From the NCBI GenBank assembly GCA_034509735.1, contig JACGWO010000007.1:27122046-27186045 (forward strand): a stretch of 64,000 nucleotides of DNA. Direction: 5' to 3'. The stretch's first letter is position 1; each line of letters starts with the position of its first letter. Source of the stretch: Sesamum alatum (taxonomy: Eukaryota > Streptophyta > Magnoliopsida > Lamiales > Pedaliaceae). Positions 32,445 to 43,139 of the stretch are shown here, piece after piece. The notes beneath the pieces are model-generated. The model had not been told where the DNA came from. It was given only the letters and a program-made list of their open reading frames with translations, and searched no databases. Made by a program: the position numbers and the translations under genes.

Positions 32445-34890
32445 CTCTCTCCCCAATTTTTTTGGAGGAGGGAGGGGTACAGGATTCGATATGTGAAAAG
32501 CTTCTTTCTTTTCTATCTTAAGGTTCTATCTCTCACTCCCTTTCATTTTCTTTTTCTTTTGTTTTTAAGGGGGGTACAAGGTTCGATTTGTGAGAAATAT
32601 TCTTTCTTCTCCATGTTAAGATTCTCCCTCTCTCTCTCTCTCTCCTCCTTCTTCTTCTTCTTTTTTTTTTTATTATTGGTGAACACTAATGAGTGGGGTA
32701 GGAGTTACATGCCCATCCAAATAATAAAGTCTGAATTCAAGGAATTTATTGAAGGTTGAGTGTTCATATAAAAAATAGGTTAAAAAGCTATGCGTCAAGT
32801 TAAAACTATCAGAGCAGCTATTAAAAAACAATAGTAGTTTTGTTTTCATAATCAAGATCAATTAGGTATCATATTAATTTGCAGCTTGTCTTTTTTTTTT
32901 TTTTTTATGGAACAAATTTTGCAGCTTGTCTTGAATTACCTTTTAACATGTGTACCATAGAGAATTCAACAAACCAAAAGAGCTACTCTATAGTCAACAC
33001 ACCCATAAGTGCATATACTAAAGTAGAAGTAAGAGGAAATATATTGCCTATCAAACCAAATTAAGAGAATTAACACTTTATATATGCATATACTTGTTAT
33101 GCCGTCAATTCAAAACTCGTATATGCTTATTCTATTAATCATTTAACCTCGCATGGTTCTGTGAATTTAAGGAAAAAAAAAGAAAAAAAAAACTTAGCAC
33201 ATGGATTACAAATCATTCTCACCATTTTAATTTTTCTTTATTTGTCAACTTCATCAACTAATAATTATGTTAAGATTCAATTCTTGCAGAGCAAGCACGA
33301 TCAAGCAACGAAGGATCTTCACAAAGGAGAGAAAACGGGAAATCTAACTGCATCTAGGATTGTCGCATCAAAAGCAATTTTGCTCAGACTTTTAAGATGC
33401 GAAGAAACGTCTGAATATATTTTGGAGATGTTGGAGGTTGCCTTAATTTCTTGTTTTATGAATTCATTCTTTGTGTATAGTCACTATAAGAAAATCATGA
33501 AAGAAGCAATACTAATAAAAACAAAGGGCCTTATACTTATATTTCACATTAAATTTGAATGTGAAAAGGCAAAAGGTTTCATCTTCTAACATTGTTGCTA
33601 CACACAAGGAAAAAAAAAAAAAAAGAACTAAACATGACAATTAAACTTGAGATATATAAAATACCAAAATTAGTATAACCCTCTTATGCATATTCTTGTT
33701 TTCTTGCACCAAAGATTGCAACAGGAAAGACAACATATTATGTTTTATTGCCATTTGAGAAATTGGGTAGAAAAAAGATGGAAGCGAAAGAAATCTACCT
33801 TGGGCTGAGGGTGGTGTTCCCGGTGAATGAAGAAGTCTATCCCGATATAGAAAGCAAGTATCCGTTATCAATGAAAGAGCAACTGGATGGGAGATGGACT
33901 ATTGAGGTTAGAGAACGTACGGGAATTATCAAGACTGAAAAGGTACGTTACTTAATATAACTACACCCATCTCTTAGTTAAGTACATACAGAAGGTATGT
34001 TAGTTAATTCAACTCCATACATCTCTTGGTTGGGTAAGTTAATACAACTACACGTGTATCTTAGTTAAATAGATACAGAAGTTACATTAGTCAATATAAC
34101 TACATGCGTCTTTTAGATAAGTAGATAATAAGGTACGTTAGTTAATTAAGATACTGCGCGTGTCTCTTAGTTAAGTAGGATAGAAGATACGTTAGATAAT
34201 ATAACTACACACATCTCGTAGTTAAGTTAATACAACTGCACGTGTCTTTTGGTTAAGTAGATACATAAATTACATTAGTCAATATAACTACATGCGTCTC
34301 CTAGTTAAGTAGACACATATTATAAAAGATACATTGAAATCAAGGCGACACTACTTCATAGACGTGTGTATGGTTGTAGACAATATGAAAATACTTGTAT
34401 GTTGGATTTCGTTGTTTTTTATCTTATTATAGTTCATAACAGAGTCACCAATGTTTGCTTTCATGTAACAAGTTATATATTTTGACATAAAGTTATTATC
34501 ATTTATGATCTTGTCTTAGCGACACTACATCATATAATACATCATTCATGATATCAAATTTTAATTTATTTAATTTAAAAAAATAGTCCGCGAAGCTATG
34601 AAATATTTGTACAACACCCACGAATTGGATGGCCTAAACATTGTGGTCTTGAAATATTATCTATTGGATTTATATGTGTATTTTTCTTTTTTTTTTTTTT
34701 TTGCACAAGGATATATCTACTAATTAACAAGATTTCTAATTATTTATGTTCCAAGAATTATAAATCACTTCCATTAATTTTCTAACCAAAATTTTCTTCT
34801 TTTTAGTTTTATTTCCATGAAAAGATCAACAAAACCATGCGATCTATGAATGATATTGCCACGTTCATCATGTACCGTGTGATTTACTAG
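31848..34890 (+). CDS. Gene A, unit 1: novel five-exon gene, about 204 aa, MBD-like C-terminus
   Basis: Model: exons 31848-31877, 31962-32087, 33290-33436, 33715-33942 and 34807-34890, all introns GT-AG and phase 0, stop TAG at 34888. Exon 1 gives MEHNSTNGSN. Exon 2 has DNLYGCWRINGVLFPEPLDF then polyproline. Exon 3 holds TASRIVASKAILLRLLRCEE. Exon 4 has GKTTYYVLLPFEKLGRKK and ends DGRWTIEVRERTG. Exon 5 is FYFHEKINKTMRSMNDIATF. The GRWTIEVRERTG...KFYFHE..NKTMRSM pattern resembles a methyl-CpG-binding domain (W-x-x-E-x-x-x-R-x-x-G, then Y-F/Y and K-x-x-R-S), and KTTYY..SP...K in exon 4 (unit 2 reading) may be a second, partial one. That assignment is tentative. Exon 3 begins in a frame different from unit 2 for about 17 codons, then returns to register. 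Confidence 0.5.
32409..32451. repeat. (CT)n microsatellite in gene A intron 2
   Basis: Nearly pure CT repeat, expanded in unit 2 (52143-52196). Shorter CT runs follow at about 32627-32645. Confidence 0.95.
32920..33064 (+). other. Possible extra exon within gene A intron 2
   Basis: After TTTTGCAG there is an open frame, LPFNMCTIENSTNQKSYSIV..., retained in both units (unit 2: 52660-52812, reading LPFDMC...). No convincing donor follows, and several differences between units are non-synonymous. It is noted as a candidate alternative exon only. Confidence 0.2.
33941..34325. repeat. Intronic minisatellite starting at the 5' splice site of intron 4
   Basis: Degenerate units of about 50-60 bp, each built from GGTACGTTAGTTAATATAAC, then CTACA(C/T)GCGTCTCTTAG and TTAAGTAGATA. 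The first unit starts exactly at the AAG|GTACGT donor, so several later units carry donor-like AGGTACGTTA or GGTATGTTA copies. Unit 2 equivalent: 53667-54050. Confidence 0.75.
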
Positions 34891-35524
34891 ACTCCGGTGA
34901 GTACTTACTCTAATGCATCTTCAAACTTTCCAAAAGTTTCATCTAAGAATTTTAATATACATCTTACTATCACTAAAATTTTTGATGTGCAGGTTTGAGA
35001 AGGAAGATGTCGTTATAGACCGGCCCAATGAAGCTCGAGCTTAAACTTATTCCGGCTGAAAAGATGCATGTTTCTTTTGTTAGCCCTTAAGGTTGTTTCT
35101 AGTTGTCTTGAACATTGTATGGGAGAAGAAAATTTAGCTCAGTAATGATTTTTGTAGTTTTGTAAATATTTGCCGTTAACTTTCCGTAACCCTCTCCGGT
35201 GGAGCAACCGTCGGTTTCTTTCCTACTTTGTTTAACCTTGGCTTCCTAACAGATATATACTCTGATGACCATGATATGCAGCCTTCTTCCGTGCAATTCT
35301 ATGTTTGAAGACTTTAAATGTTAACTAGTCCAAAACGCACGCTCGATGTGTGTGCAATTACAATAATATTTTATTAAACTAATAATTTGTTATCAAAACG
35401 CAATTGAGTAGAATAAAATAGAGAGAATAAATGGATGATGGAAAATTCATATATACAAAAAAATATGAATGAGTGAGATAATAAGTGGGGGGAGTTACTT
35501 GAACATGGGAAGTGAACAAATAAA
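34891..35524 (+). other. Gene A 3' region
   Basis: Six nt after the stop is a donor-like CCG|GTGAGT (34897), and GATGTGCAG ends at 34992, so a 3' UTR intron is possible. The sequence to about 35180 is retained in unit 2 with few changes. No polyadenylation site can be fixed. Confidence 0.4.
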
Positions 35525-35746
35525 ATAATTACACTTAAATTCCCTCAAAAAAATATGAAATTACACTTTTTCCAAAGAATTTTCAAAGTTAGACTTACAC
35601 CCTTTCGAAAAATTTACTGTTTACACTTGAACCCCTTCCGTTTAAGGCTTGAACAAAAAGGTTTGAGTTTAAAAAAAATACATAAATTTTCAATTTACCC
35701 TTCGTTCACAATTCACTATAATATTTTCATATTTATAAGGGAGTAA

Positions 35747-35785
<39 letters not shown>

Positions 35786-35790
35786 AAAAA
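35525..35790. mobile_element. Half MITE of the 4.3-kb family plus TA microsatellite
   Basis: ATTACACTTAAATTCCCTC..., CTGTTTACACTTGAACCCC and TTCCGTTTAAGGCTTGAAC match the left arm of 4324-4814. The right arm is missing and replaced by a (TA)n tract at 35752-35781. Unit 2 copy: 55190-55430. Confidence 0.6.
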
Positions 35791-36285
35791 TATGTAATTG
35801 TAATAAGCGTGGGTGCACAAGTGGAGCGCCACAAGGATCTAGCAAGGCCATGCACTTGGCCAGTTTTCCCCCAAAAAGTCGGGATATGGATAACATCGAA
35901 TCCCCCGATTGACCTCTCTTAAACCAGGCAAGAGTCTTTTGAGACCTCCCGATCACCCTTGGATATTAAAGAGGCCCATCCACAATAACCACCCCTGACT
36001 CCTAGGGATATAAGACTCCTTCCTCCCTCGCCAGGAGATCCAACTATAAATATAGGTTTTGGTGGGGGGACACTTACTTAATTTTGGATAAGCACTTACT
36101 CACTAACTGAATTTTTATCTCAATTTCGTTAGTATCATAGCTCGTCATTTCATTAACACGCTTATATCATTTTATTCTAACACTGCGTACTAATGCGAGC
36201 GTCGAAATATTAATGTTTCGTTTGCAGGTTCCCGTTTCAGGCTTGCTAGGGAAGTTGGCCCTAGCGACCTTCAATCCATGGACTC
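35791..36285 (+). mobile_element. Gypsy-like LTR fragment
   Basis: Contains GGAGCGCCACAAGGATC, an ACTATAAATATAGG TATA box (36042-36055), and GCGAGCGTCGAAATATTA followed by TTTGCAGGTTCCCG (36193-36235). Unit 2's version (CTGACTCGAGCGTCG) is closer to the usual Gypsy LTR signature. No internal region or primer-binding site was recognised. Confidence 0.5.
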
Positions 36286-36659
36286 TCTTACGTGCGTTTT
36301 TCCAAGCGTCACTATAATGACTTCTCAAACGGGCGTGGCTTCTTTACATGTGAAGACCCCAATGTTTGCATGGGTAAAAAGCATAATTGCTTCAAGATTT
36401 ATATTTTTTTCTTCAAAGCAGTTATATTCTCCCTTACCCCGCCCCCGCCCCAAAGTGTTTCCAAGCTAAAACACGCGTCAATTTCTCTCCAGCAAAAACA
36501 AATGAACAACCACATACCCATCAGTTAAATTACAAACAAAAAACTAGGAGATGACCAAAAGAGCTTTTTTTGGTAAGGGACCAAAAGTGCCAATTATAAC
36601 GAATGAGACTAGAAGTGAAAATGGCTAAAACCAGAAAAATGCTTTACCCCCTATTCAAA

Positions 36660-37460
36660 TTGTTGCAACCATAGAAATGTTTCGAATTTGGACACAATCT
36701 CCTGTGTCATAAATACACTCATATCCCCTATTAAAGTTTCATAAATATCATATCCCCTACTAAAGTTTCATAAATACACTCATATCCCCTATTAAAGTTG
36801 TGTTTTATCTCTTGTTCTCGTTGATTTTTTTTTCTTTTTAGCCTTAGATCTCTTTTAAATTAATTAGTAAGTACATCATAGCCATCTACAGGGACATGTG
36901 AAAAATATTTTTTCTAAAATATTTGTCTACACTTGGTGTTGTGTAACAAACGGTAAAGGTCATGCCACATCAATATAATATGTTAACGTGGCACCATCCT
37001 TACTTTTTGTACGAGAACATCTTATATAAGTGAGTGTGATCATCGCTAGGAGAATTGTCTCCATTATATTCACTCTTTATATATTTACACACACACATAA
37101 ATAATTACTTTTTGATTATTTTCTCACACTCTTGCATTTGTTTCAACTCTTTATTTACTCAGTCTTTCACTTACACATACTCCACACAACAATTTTTGCA
37201 CAAGAAACAATAGCGCACAACTTAAATGATGGAAGAAATGTAGATCTTTATTCAACTACATTCAACCTTCAATTGTATTGTAAAGTTTTATATGAGCTCT
37301 AACATGTATTAATTTTCATCTTGAAATTGGAACTAATATTGAAGAAAGACTATTTCTATGGGTGTTGAGGGTTAATGGCGTGCTTTTTCTGGAGCCACTT
37401 AATTTTAATTTGTCGGCCCTAGCCCCACCATCAGTACCACCACCATCACAACACCTCCAA
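36660..37460 (+). pseudogene. Paralogue B, unit 1 (decayed)
   Basis: The promoter block matches gene A, including the palindrome at about 36947-37010 and ATATAAGTGAGTG. The exon 1 start is lost (ATA GCG CAC AAC at about 37210). Exon 2 (about 37325-37450) lacks the CTTGTAG acceptor (CTTGAAATTG instead), and the YGCW tryptophan codon region is frameshifted to TGA. Proline-rich PPSVPPPS-like codons follow. Unit 2's copy (56310-57120) has the same lesions, so B was dead before the duplication. An AT/CC-rich triplication of CATATCCCC(T)ATTAAAG lies upstream. Confidence 0.7.
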
Positions 37461-37510
37461 TAGTGTAACATGCATGGCAGATATATTTTTTCTGTCTTTT
37501 TGTTTGTCTC

Positions 37511-38310
37511 TTTTTTTTAGTAAAGTCGTCTGTACCTAGACGGGGGGTTTGACGGACCCCTACCCATTTATTGATTCAAAGGGCTAAAAAATAGTTTATA
37601 ACAGTGCACAAACTACAAAACTCTAACATCACTTGAAATGAAAGTTGGGTGAATGCATATAAAAAAATCAAGTAAGGTTGCCACATTTTGTAGTCCGTAT
37701 CCTTCAACGATCCCCCCAGCATGACATTCATAGGCAAGATTCGCCAATGCATCTGCTACCAGTTTGCTTCACAGTATATATGCGTAAATTTCAGGCTCAT
37801 GTGTCGTCTAAATCTACGGATAGATGTCAAGAAATGTTGAAAGCTCCAATCACCGATCCTTAATTGTACTACGTGGAGGACCACTTGTGAGTCGAACTCG
37901 TCCCACTCCTACTTGGACCCCTTGGCCACACAATATCTAGTCCCCTAGCTAGTGTCGCCAGCTCAGTGTATGTATTAGTTTGGACTCCAAGATATTGATA
38001 ATATGTCACAATTGCACGACCATCCTCATCGCGCGAGAAGCCCCCACAGCCGATAATCTTGGGGTTTCCCTTGGACACCCCGTCACGTTTAACTTAATCC
38101 AGCCCCCCGACGGTGGATGCCGTCATACAACCTTAGGCCTTGGCTGGGGAGCATGCTGAATATGAAAACCAAGCCTAGCTGTCGCGCCGAAGTCCCCTCG
38201 CCAATGCGACGCTCGGGATGAGCCAACCTTGTAGGCATGCGACAGGTAATTAGTGATATTACGGATTGTGGTTGCCGCTCTGAAAGGTGTTCCTTGGTGT
38301 TTAGCCTGAT
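37511..38310 (-). mobile_element. 5'-truncated minus-strand LINE fragment with RNase H
   Basis: Inserted in B's intron region: sequence homologous to gene A's post-exon-2 region resumes at 38311 (TTTGTTTCTCC...). Poly-A tail appears as TTTTTTTT at 37512-37519. Minus strand reads GVSKGNPKIIGCGGF, EDGRAIVTYYQYLG, TYTELATLARGLDI and, after indels, LKFTHIYCEAN...VADALANLAYE: an RNase H (RVT_3) domain. A CGTCTAGG...CAGACG inverted repeat sits in the 3' UTR. Unit 2 (57171-57960) keeps longer open frames. The family differs from the LINE at 20263. Confidence 0.85.
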
Positions 38311-38545
38311 TTTTTTTGTTTCTCCTTTATATATATATATACATACATACATGTGTGCGATCTTTGTCCTTCTTCTTTTGTTCAGATCTTTTATTTTAAA
38401 TATAAATTTTATTAGAAGTACTATCTTAAATTGGCAAGTGCTCAATCTTGAAAGTATAAACACAATTCCTTTGTTTTTGCCTTCGAATTTTGAAATAAGG
38501 CTTTTAGAAAAAAATCAAAATTGGCCTTCTCAATTTGTTTTCTTT
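38311..38545 (+). other. Tail of paralogue B
   Basis: Aligns with 32140-32350 downstream of gene A exon 2 (TGCTCAATCTTGAAAGT, CCTTCGAATTTTGAAATAA). At about 38540 it is fused directly to the minus-strand family member, which has thereby lost its exon 2; unit 0 keeps that exon. Confidence 0.65.
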
Positions 38546-38720
38546 CTCTAATATTGGTTTCGTCTATAAGGTGAAAGTTATCGTATGTTAGAGTTCATAC
38601 AAAATTATAAAATGGAATTAAAGGTTGAATATAGTTGACTCGCTGAATAAAGATCTACATTATTTCAATCATTTGAGTTGTGAGTCATCGTTTTACAAAC
38701 GAAAGCTACTCGCTAAATAA
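38546..38720 (-). pseudogene. Minus-strand family member remnant, unit 1
   Basis: Matches 175-345 of unit 0: the intron-1 segment (GGTGAAAGTTATCGTATG) and exon 1 region (TTTGAGTTGTGAGTCAT on the plus strand). Exon 2 is truncated by the fusion with B's tail. A second TAAAGATCTACATTATTT block at about 38718 repeats the intron start. Confidence 0.55.
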
Positions 38721-39270
38721 AGATCTACATTATTTACTAACTCAAGGAAGTCTTCTTTCTAAATATGAAAATCCACCATAAAGTTTTACAGACGAAAGCT
38801 ACTCATATACCATGTATATTTAATTTAGCACATGAATAGTTGATATAGTAAATCTTGTAATACACATTGCAATTATAAAACATCATAAAATAATTTTTCC
38901 ATAATACCCTACGACTGTATTGTACCATCCTTGACATTTTAAGGGATTTTAGAAATAATAGGCCTATTTTTTGGATAGATGATATTGCAATTAAAATTAT
39001 ATGTATATAGATTGCATTGTGTATACTAAATTTAAGGGTAAAATGCAAAAAAATCCCCCTATGTTTTGGAGAAAATGCTAAAAACCCCCGGTGATATGAA
39101 AATAGGCTAATGGTACCCTGTGTTTTATAAAAGTCTGCAAAAAACCCCCACATTCCGTCTATTTTTTACGGCATTTATGCTGGACGCGCTCCTATGCAAA
39201 TATTGGTCTTGTTTTTCGCTTTTTGGCCACTTTTGGCATGTGGAACTGTCATTTTTGCCCTTCCTATACC

Positions 39271-39432
39271 TATATAAATAACCCTTTGTTGACAAGAAGC
39301 ATTTTTGCCTCTTCTTTCCCTCAAATCGACTTCTTGCTGCAGTAGGTTAGTAAATAATTTTTTTTTCATTTTCTTATTAAAAAAGTTATTTTTGTTATTC
39401 ATTTATTTTTTTAAAAAAAATATGTTTGTAGG
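39271..39432 (+). promoter_or_regulatory. Promoter and leader intron of the GRF gene
   Basis: TATATAAATA box at 39271-39280. A leader intron is inferred from AGTAG|GTTAGT (39345/39346) and TTTGTAG ending at 39431, with ATG two bases later. Both features are unchanged in unit 2 (TATATAAATA at 58927; ATG 59089). Confidence 0.6.
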
Positions 39433-39846
39433 ATGTCTTCTTCATCGAAAACATCAACATCGAAGAAGGAAGAAAAGCTTGAACTGAGGTATAAAAATCC
39501 TAAATGTTATTGCCAAAAAAATGCAGTGATACGAGTTATTGGTCTACTTAAAGAAACGGAGGGAAAATTATTTTGCAATTGTCGGATGAATAATTATAAT
39601 TATTTTGCATGGTTAGAACCTGTTAGTGTTTGTTGCAAAAACTCAGATGTATTACAACAAGTGCCGGAAATTGAAGACGAAGTTGAATCGAACAGAGTTG
39701 TCGGATTTGATGAAAATATAGCCGAATTGATTTACGTGTGTCAAGAATTGACAACAAGCATAAAAAAGATGGAGAAGAATCAAAGAATGATGAAGTTCAT
39801 AACTTGTGTTATTTTTGCTATGTTATTTATTGTAATGTTGAAGTAG
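39433..39846 (+). CDS. GRF-type zinc finger protein, MULE-borne, unit 1
   Basis: A 137-aa single-frame CDS. Residues 24-61 form a GRF zinc finger: CYCQ...VIRVIG...EGKLFCNC...NYNYFAWLEP, with Cys at 25, 27, 48 and 50; the canonical G-R-x-F is G-K-L-F here. The central part is acidic (VPEIEDEVESN). A helical region (ENIAELIYVCQELTTSIKKM) leads to a C-terminal membrane segment (about 121-136, FITCVIFAMLFIVMLK). Small plant GRF proteins commonly share this finger, coiled coil and C-terminal hydrophobic tail. It lies inside the MULE, convergent with the transposase, and remains open in both units with 11 amino-acid differences. Its role in the element is unknown. Confidence 0.75.
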   Translation: MSSSSKTSTSKKEEKLELRYKNPKCYCQKNAVIRVIGLLKETEGKLFCNCRMNNYNYFAWLEPVSVCCKNSDVLQQVPEIEDEVESNRVVGFDENIAELIYVCQELTTSIKKMEKNQRMMKFITCVIFAMLFIVMLK

Positions 39847-40081
39847 TACTTTGACTCATGTAAATTGCACTTAACTCATGTAATTGCTAAGTTGTACTTT
39901 ATCTTTATGAAATGAAGTTGTTAGATTTTGTAGTATTATACTTATTGAAATATAGAAAGGCAACCGGCAGACCATTTCATGAACGCTAGAATACAACCAT
40001 AAAACACCAAAAGATAATAACATACTTCCATTTCATCAATTCCATTTCAAAAGCAACAATGACACAACAAGTTATAAACAA

Positions 40082-40508
40082 GGGTAAATTACATCTACCT
40101 CGCCTGAGGTTTGACATAATCACAAATACCCCCTCGTTGTTTGAAAAATTACAAATACCCCCCTGAGGTTTGTAACTTTTAACCAAAAGCCTGAAATGGA
40201 CTATTTTGCCCTTGAACTTTTTATTAAAATTATAGAAAAATCGGCCAAGGCAAATTGCGTTATTGCTCCTCTGGGTAAAAAACTTAAGAAACCTCTCCCT
40301 GCACATTGTAGTTCAAAAAAAATTAAGAATTAAATAAAAATATTTCAGTACATAAGGGCATTTTGGTCAGTTCACCCATAAAAATTGATGGGAATGGGTT
40401 ATTTGTTATACGATTACAAACCTTAGGGGGGTATTTGTAATTTTTCAAACAACGAGGGGGTATTTGTCACTATGCCAAACCTCATGGGAGGGTAGATGTA
40501 GTTTACCT
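40082..40508. mobile_element. MITE nested in the MULE, 10-bp TSD
   Basis: Ends GGGTAAATTACATCTACC and GGTAGATGTAGTTTACC. The flanks TTATAAACAA (40072-40081, 40509-40518) are identical. The arms share CAAATACCCCC and CCTGAGGTTTG. Unit 2 copy: 59738-60163. The 9-10-bp duplication and C-rich arms place it with the Mutator-type MITEs. Confidence 0.88.
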
Positions 40509-40794
40509 TTATAAACAATGACAAAAACAACCTACTTCCATTTCATCAATTCCATTTCAAAAGCAACAATGACACAAACAACTTAACAATGACAAAAGCA
40601 ACCTGTTTCCATTTCATCAATTCCATCTAACATGTCCAAAAAGAGGTCTTTAAATCCAACAACAAATTACATAAATGTAATATCAATACCAACATCCATC
40701 AACTAATAAATTCCACATGTTTCACAGAAGACACCCATCCACTATTTCATCAGCACAAACCTGATGTTTAATCACCACAAACAGTTGAACATTA

Positions 40795-43122
40795 TTTCTT
40801 TTGTGATGAATGTTGCTTTCCATTTGAATTCCTTGATGGTGATGAAGTTGATGTGTGAGGAGAAGAACAAAAACTATTTTGAAAGGGCTTTTTCTTTGCA
40901 GGCACAGGGGGGAGGGGGATTGTTGGTGGCATTCTTCTCTTTGGACATGTTTGCTTCCTTGATTTTTGATGATGACTTTTGTGATTGGGCATTTGAGGCA
41001 GATTGTAATACAGGGGGGGTGGGAAACATGTTTATATGATGCGATTGTGAGTAAACTATTTAATATATAGAAAAAGAAAGAAATACAAACATTCATTACT
41101 ACATAAAAACTGCACATGGAAATCATCATCATACAAATGAATGGATGTCCTCCTAATTTGCTATTGGACTGTTTGTGAGACCGGGGGGGGGGGGGGTCAC
41201 CTATTTATATGATGTGATTGTAAGTAAATTATTCATATAAAAGAATGAATAAAATTCAAACATTGAATTAGTACACGAAACTATACCTGAAAATCATCAT
41301 CATTTAAGTTAATTGATATGAAGCCAATTTGCTCTTGGACTGAAGTTTGTGTTGGCATCTAAACTTGAAAAAAAAAACAATTTATAGGATGTTGGGCTTC
41401 TTGATTGGTAGGGGGGATTTCTCTTTCATTGGTAGGATGTTGGGCTTCTTGATTGGTAGCAGACTGAAAGAATAAAATATAATCACAACATGCTACATTA
41501 AACAATTACATGACTATAATTAGAAAGTGTAAAACCTGTTCATTTGATGGTGGAATATTTGAGTTATTTTCAGCTTGTGAAGGGCCATGTGTACGACCTG
41601 GAGCCTAAAAAATTATAAATTGACACAAAAATAGTATTAGAAAAATATTGAATTATGCTTAAAAATTATATTTTTGCATGACTAAGATTGAAGTTACCTT
41701 GTAAAACCTTGAATTTGGATGGGGAGGATTCTTGCAACTTCTTTTATTATGGCCTTTCTCCAAGCCTATGGCATATGTGTGAGTGAGACCCCTTTGGGGA
41801 ATCCCCTCACCATCCCTCCTTCTCACTTTCTTGGGTCTTCGTTGTCTGATAAGTATGTCTAGGGGATTAACCATGCCAAGAGGGGATTCTTCATATTCAT
41901 GCATACCGGGAACAAAATTTATTATATGGTTGTACACAGACATGTGCACATTTTTTCTTCAAAGATCCATGCACATAGTCCTCCATATTCAACCTATGAT
42001 ACCCTATTGCTGCAATTGCATGACAGCAAGGGTATCCACAAAGCTGGAACATCCCACATCTGCAGTGTCTCTCATTAAGGTACACCACATGATTTTCCAT
42101 TAAATGTTGCACCTCATACTTGTCCTCCGCAGCCCAACTAGGAAAACAATGTTTGCTCTCACTCCTTTGCTTATCAATTTTTCTGACAATGTTCGGACAA
42201 ACCACCCCTTGCTACCTCTCCATCCCTTCTCTTTTAATCTGTATCCTTGTCTTGCATCACCTCCTTATCCACTCAAATATATCAATAATAGCAAGCTCTC
42301 TAGCCTCCAAGATGTAGCTATTAAATGATTCTGATTGTTGTTAACAATTACATAACACTTCGTTTGTAGTGGAACGAAACACCTTGCCCAATGATGTGAT
42401 GGAATGTTTTGCAGCCATTCATATGGAGTGAGTTGATTGGGCCTTTTCGGCCACCCCATTTCATTCTGTTTCATGACTCTTAAATGTTGTTTCACATTTT
42501 ATGTAGAAGTGGCCTTCCAGAACAATTTTTTTAAGCTCATGTCCCTTAAACTTCATTTTAAAATTGTTGTACATGTGCCTCAAACAATACATTTGTTCAG
42601 CATGTAAAGCAAGTGTGTTAACTGCTTCAATTTACCCCTTCTGCTTGTCAGATATAAATGCCCATCCCCTCTCATCGGCAGGCCCAATATCCCTCAGCAA
42701 CAGGTTTAAAAACGACTCCCAACTATCTGCCTTTTCAGCCTCAACAAATGCAAATGCCATTAGATATATGTTATCATTTTCATCCCTTACCACAACTGAT
42801 AACAATTGACCCTTATACACCCATTTCAAAAAGCACCCATCTAGCCCAATTATAGGTCTGCATCCATTTAAAAAAACCCTCTCTTAACCCCGAAAAAACA
42901 CACATACATTCTCTACAATACAGGGGGACTCAAAGCCCGATCAACCTTCAAGACAAAAGTGCTAGTGGGATTGTGTTTTGCAACTGTAGCACAATAATCA
43001 TAGAGCCTATGATATTGTTCTTTTATGTTCCCCCTCACCAGCTCTAATGCATGTCTTTTTGCCCTATACACCTTGTCGGGTAAAATGAAAATCAAGTTAT
43101 AGAAAATAGGCACCATTAGCAC
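40795..43122 (-). pseudogene. MULE transposase, N-terminally truncated and interrupted, unit 1
   Basis: Minus strand. 43122 onward: KVYRAKRHALELVRGNIKEQ and STFVLKVDRALSP. DDE domain near 42860-42630: IIGLDGCFLKW (first Asp), VYKGQLLSVVVRDENDNIY, KADSWESFLNLLL and GWAFISDKQKG, then an in-frame stop present in both units. Next an AVNTLALHAEQMYCLRHMY stretch. SWIM zinc finger near 42100-41990 (HCRCGMFQL...YPCCHAIA). The C-terminal zinc knuckle (TYAIGLEKGHNKRSC) has lost its first two cysteines. The last exon ends QKK-stop at 40795. The usual N-terminal 200-300 residues are absent. Confidence 0.85.
41180..41660. other. Intron and linker sequence of the MULE transposase
   Basis: Short exon-like minus-strand segments (for example QEQIGFISINLNDDDFQ at about 41290-41340, and APGRTHGPSQAENNSN at about 41560-41605) are separated by introns with CAG/GT-type boundaries. 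GTAGGATGTTGGGCTTCTTG is duplicated at 41384 and 41433 in unit 1 only. A G15 run lies at 41183-41197. Confidence 0.45.
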
Positions 43123-43139
43123 ATATATAAATTAGTAAA

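Noticed and set aside
33161..33589. 142-codon single frame taken as a gene
   Set aside because: Only its middle part (33290-33436) is coding as exon 3 of gene A; the first part is intron with a poly-A run, and the end runs past a donor-like GAG|GTTGCC. Unit 2 shows the same exon limits.
41783..42103. Plus-strand frames of about 100-180 codons over the MULE (also 61465-62010)
   Set aside because: Antisense to the transposase SWIM and zinc-knuckle region, which has recognisable motifs on the minus strand.
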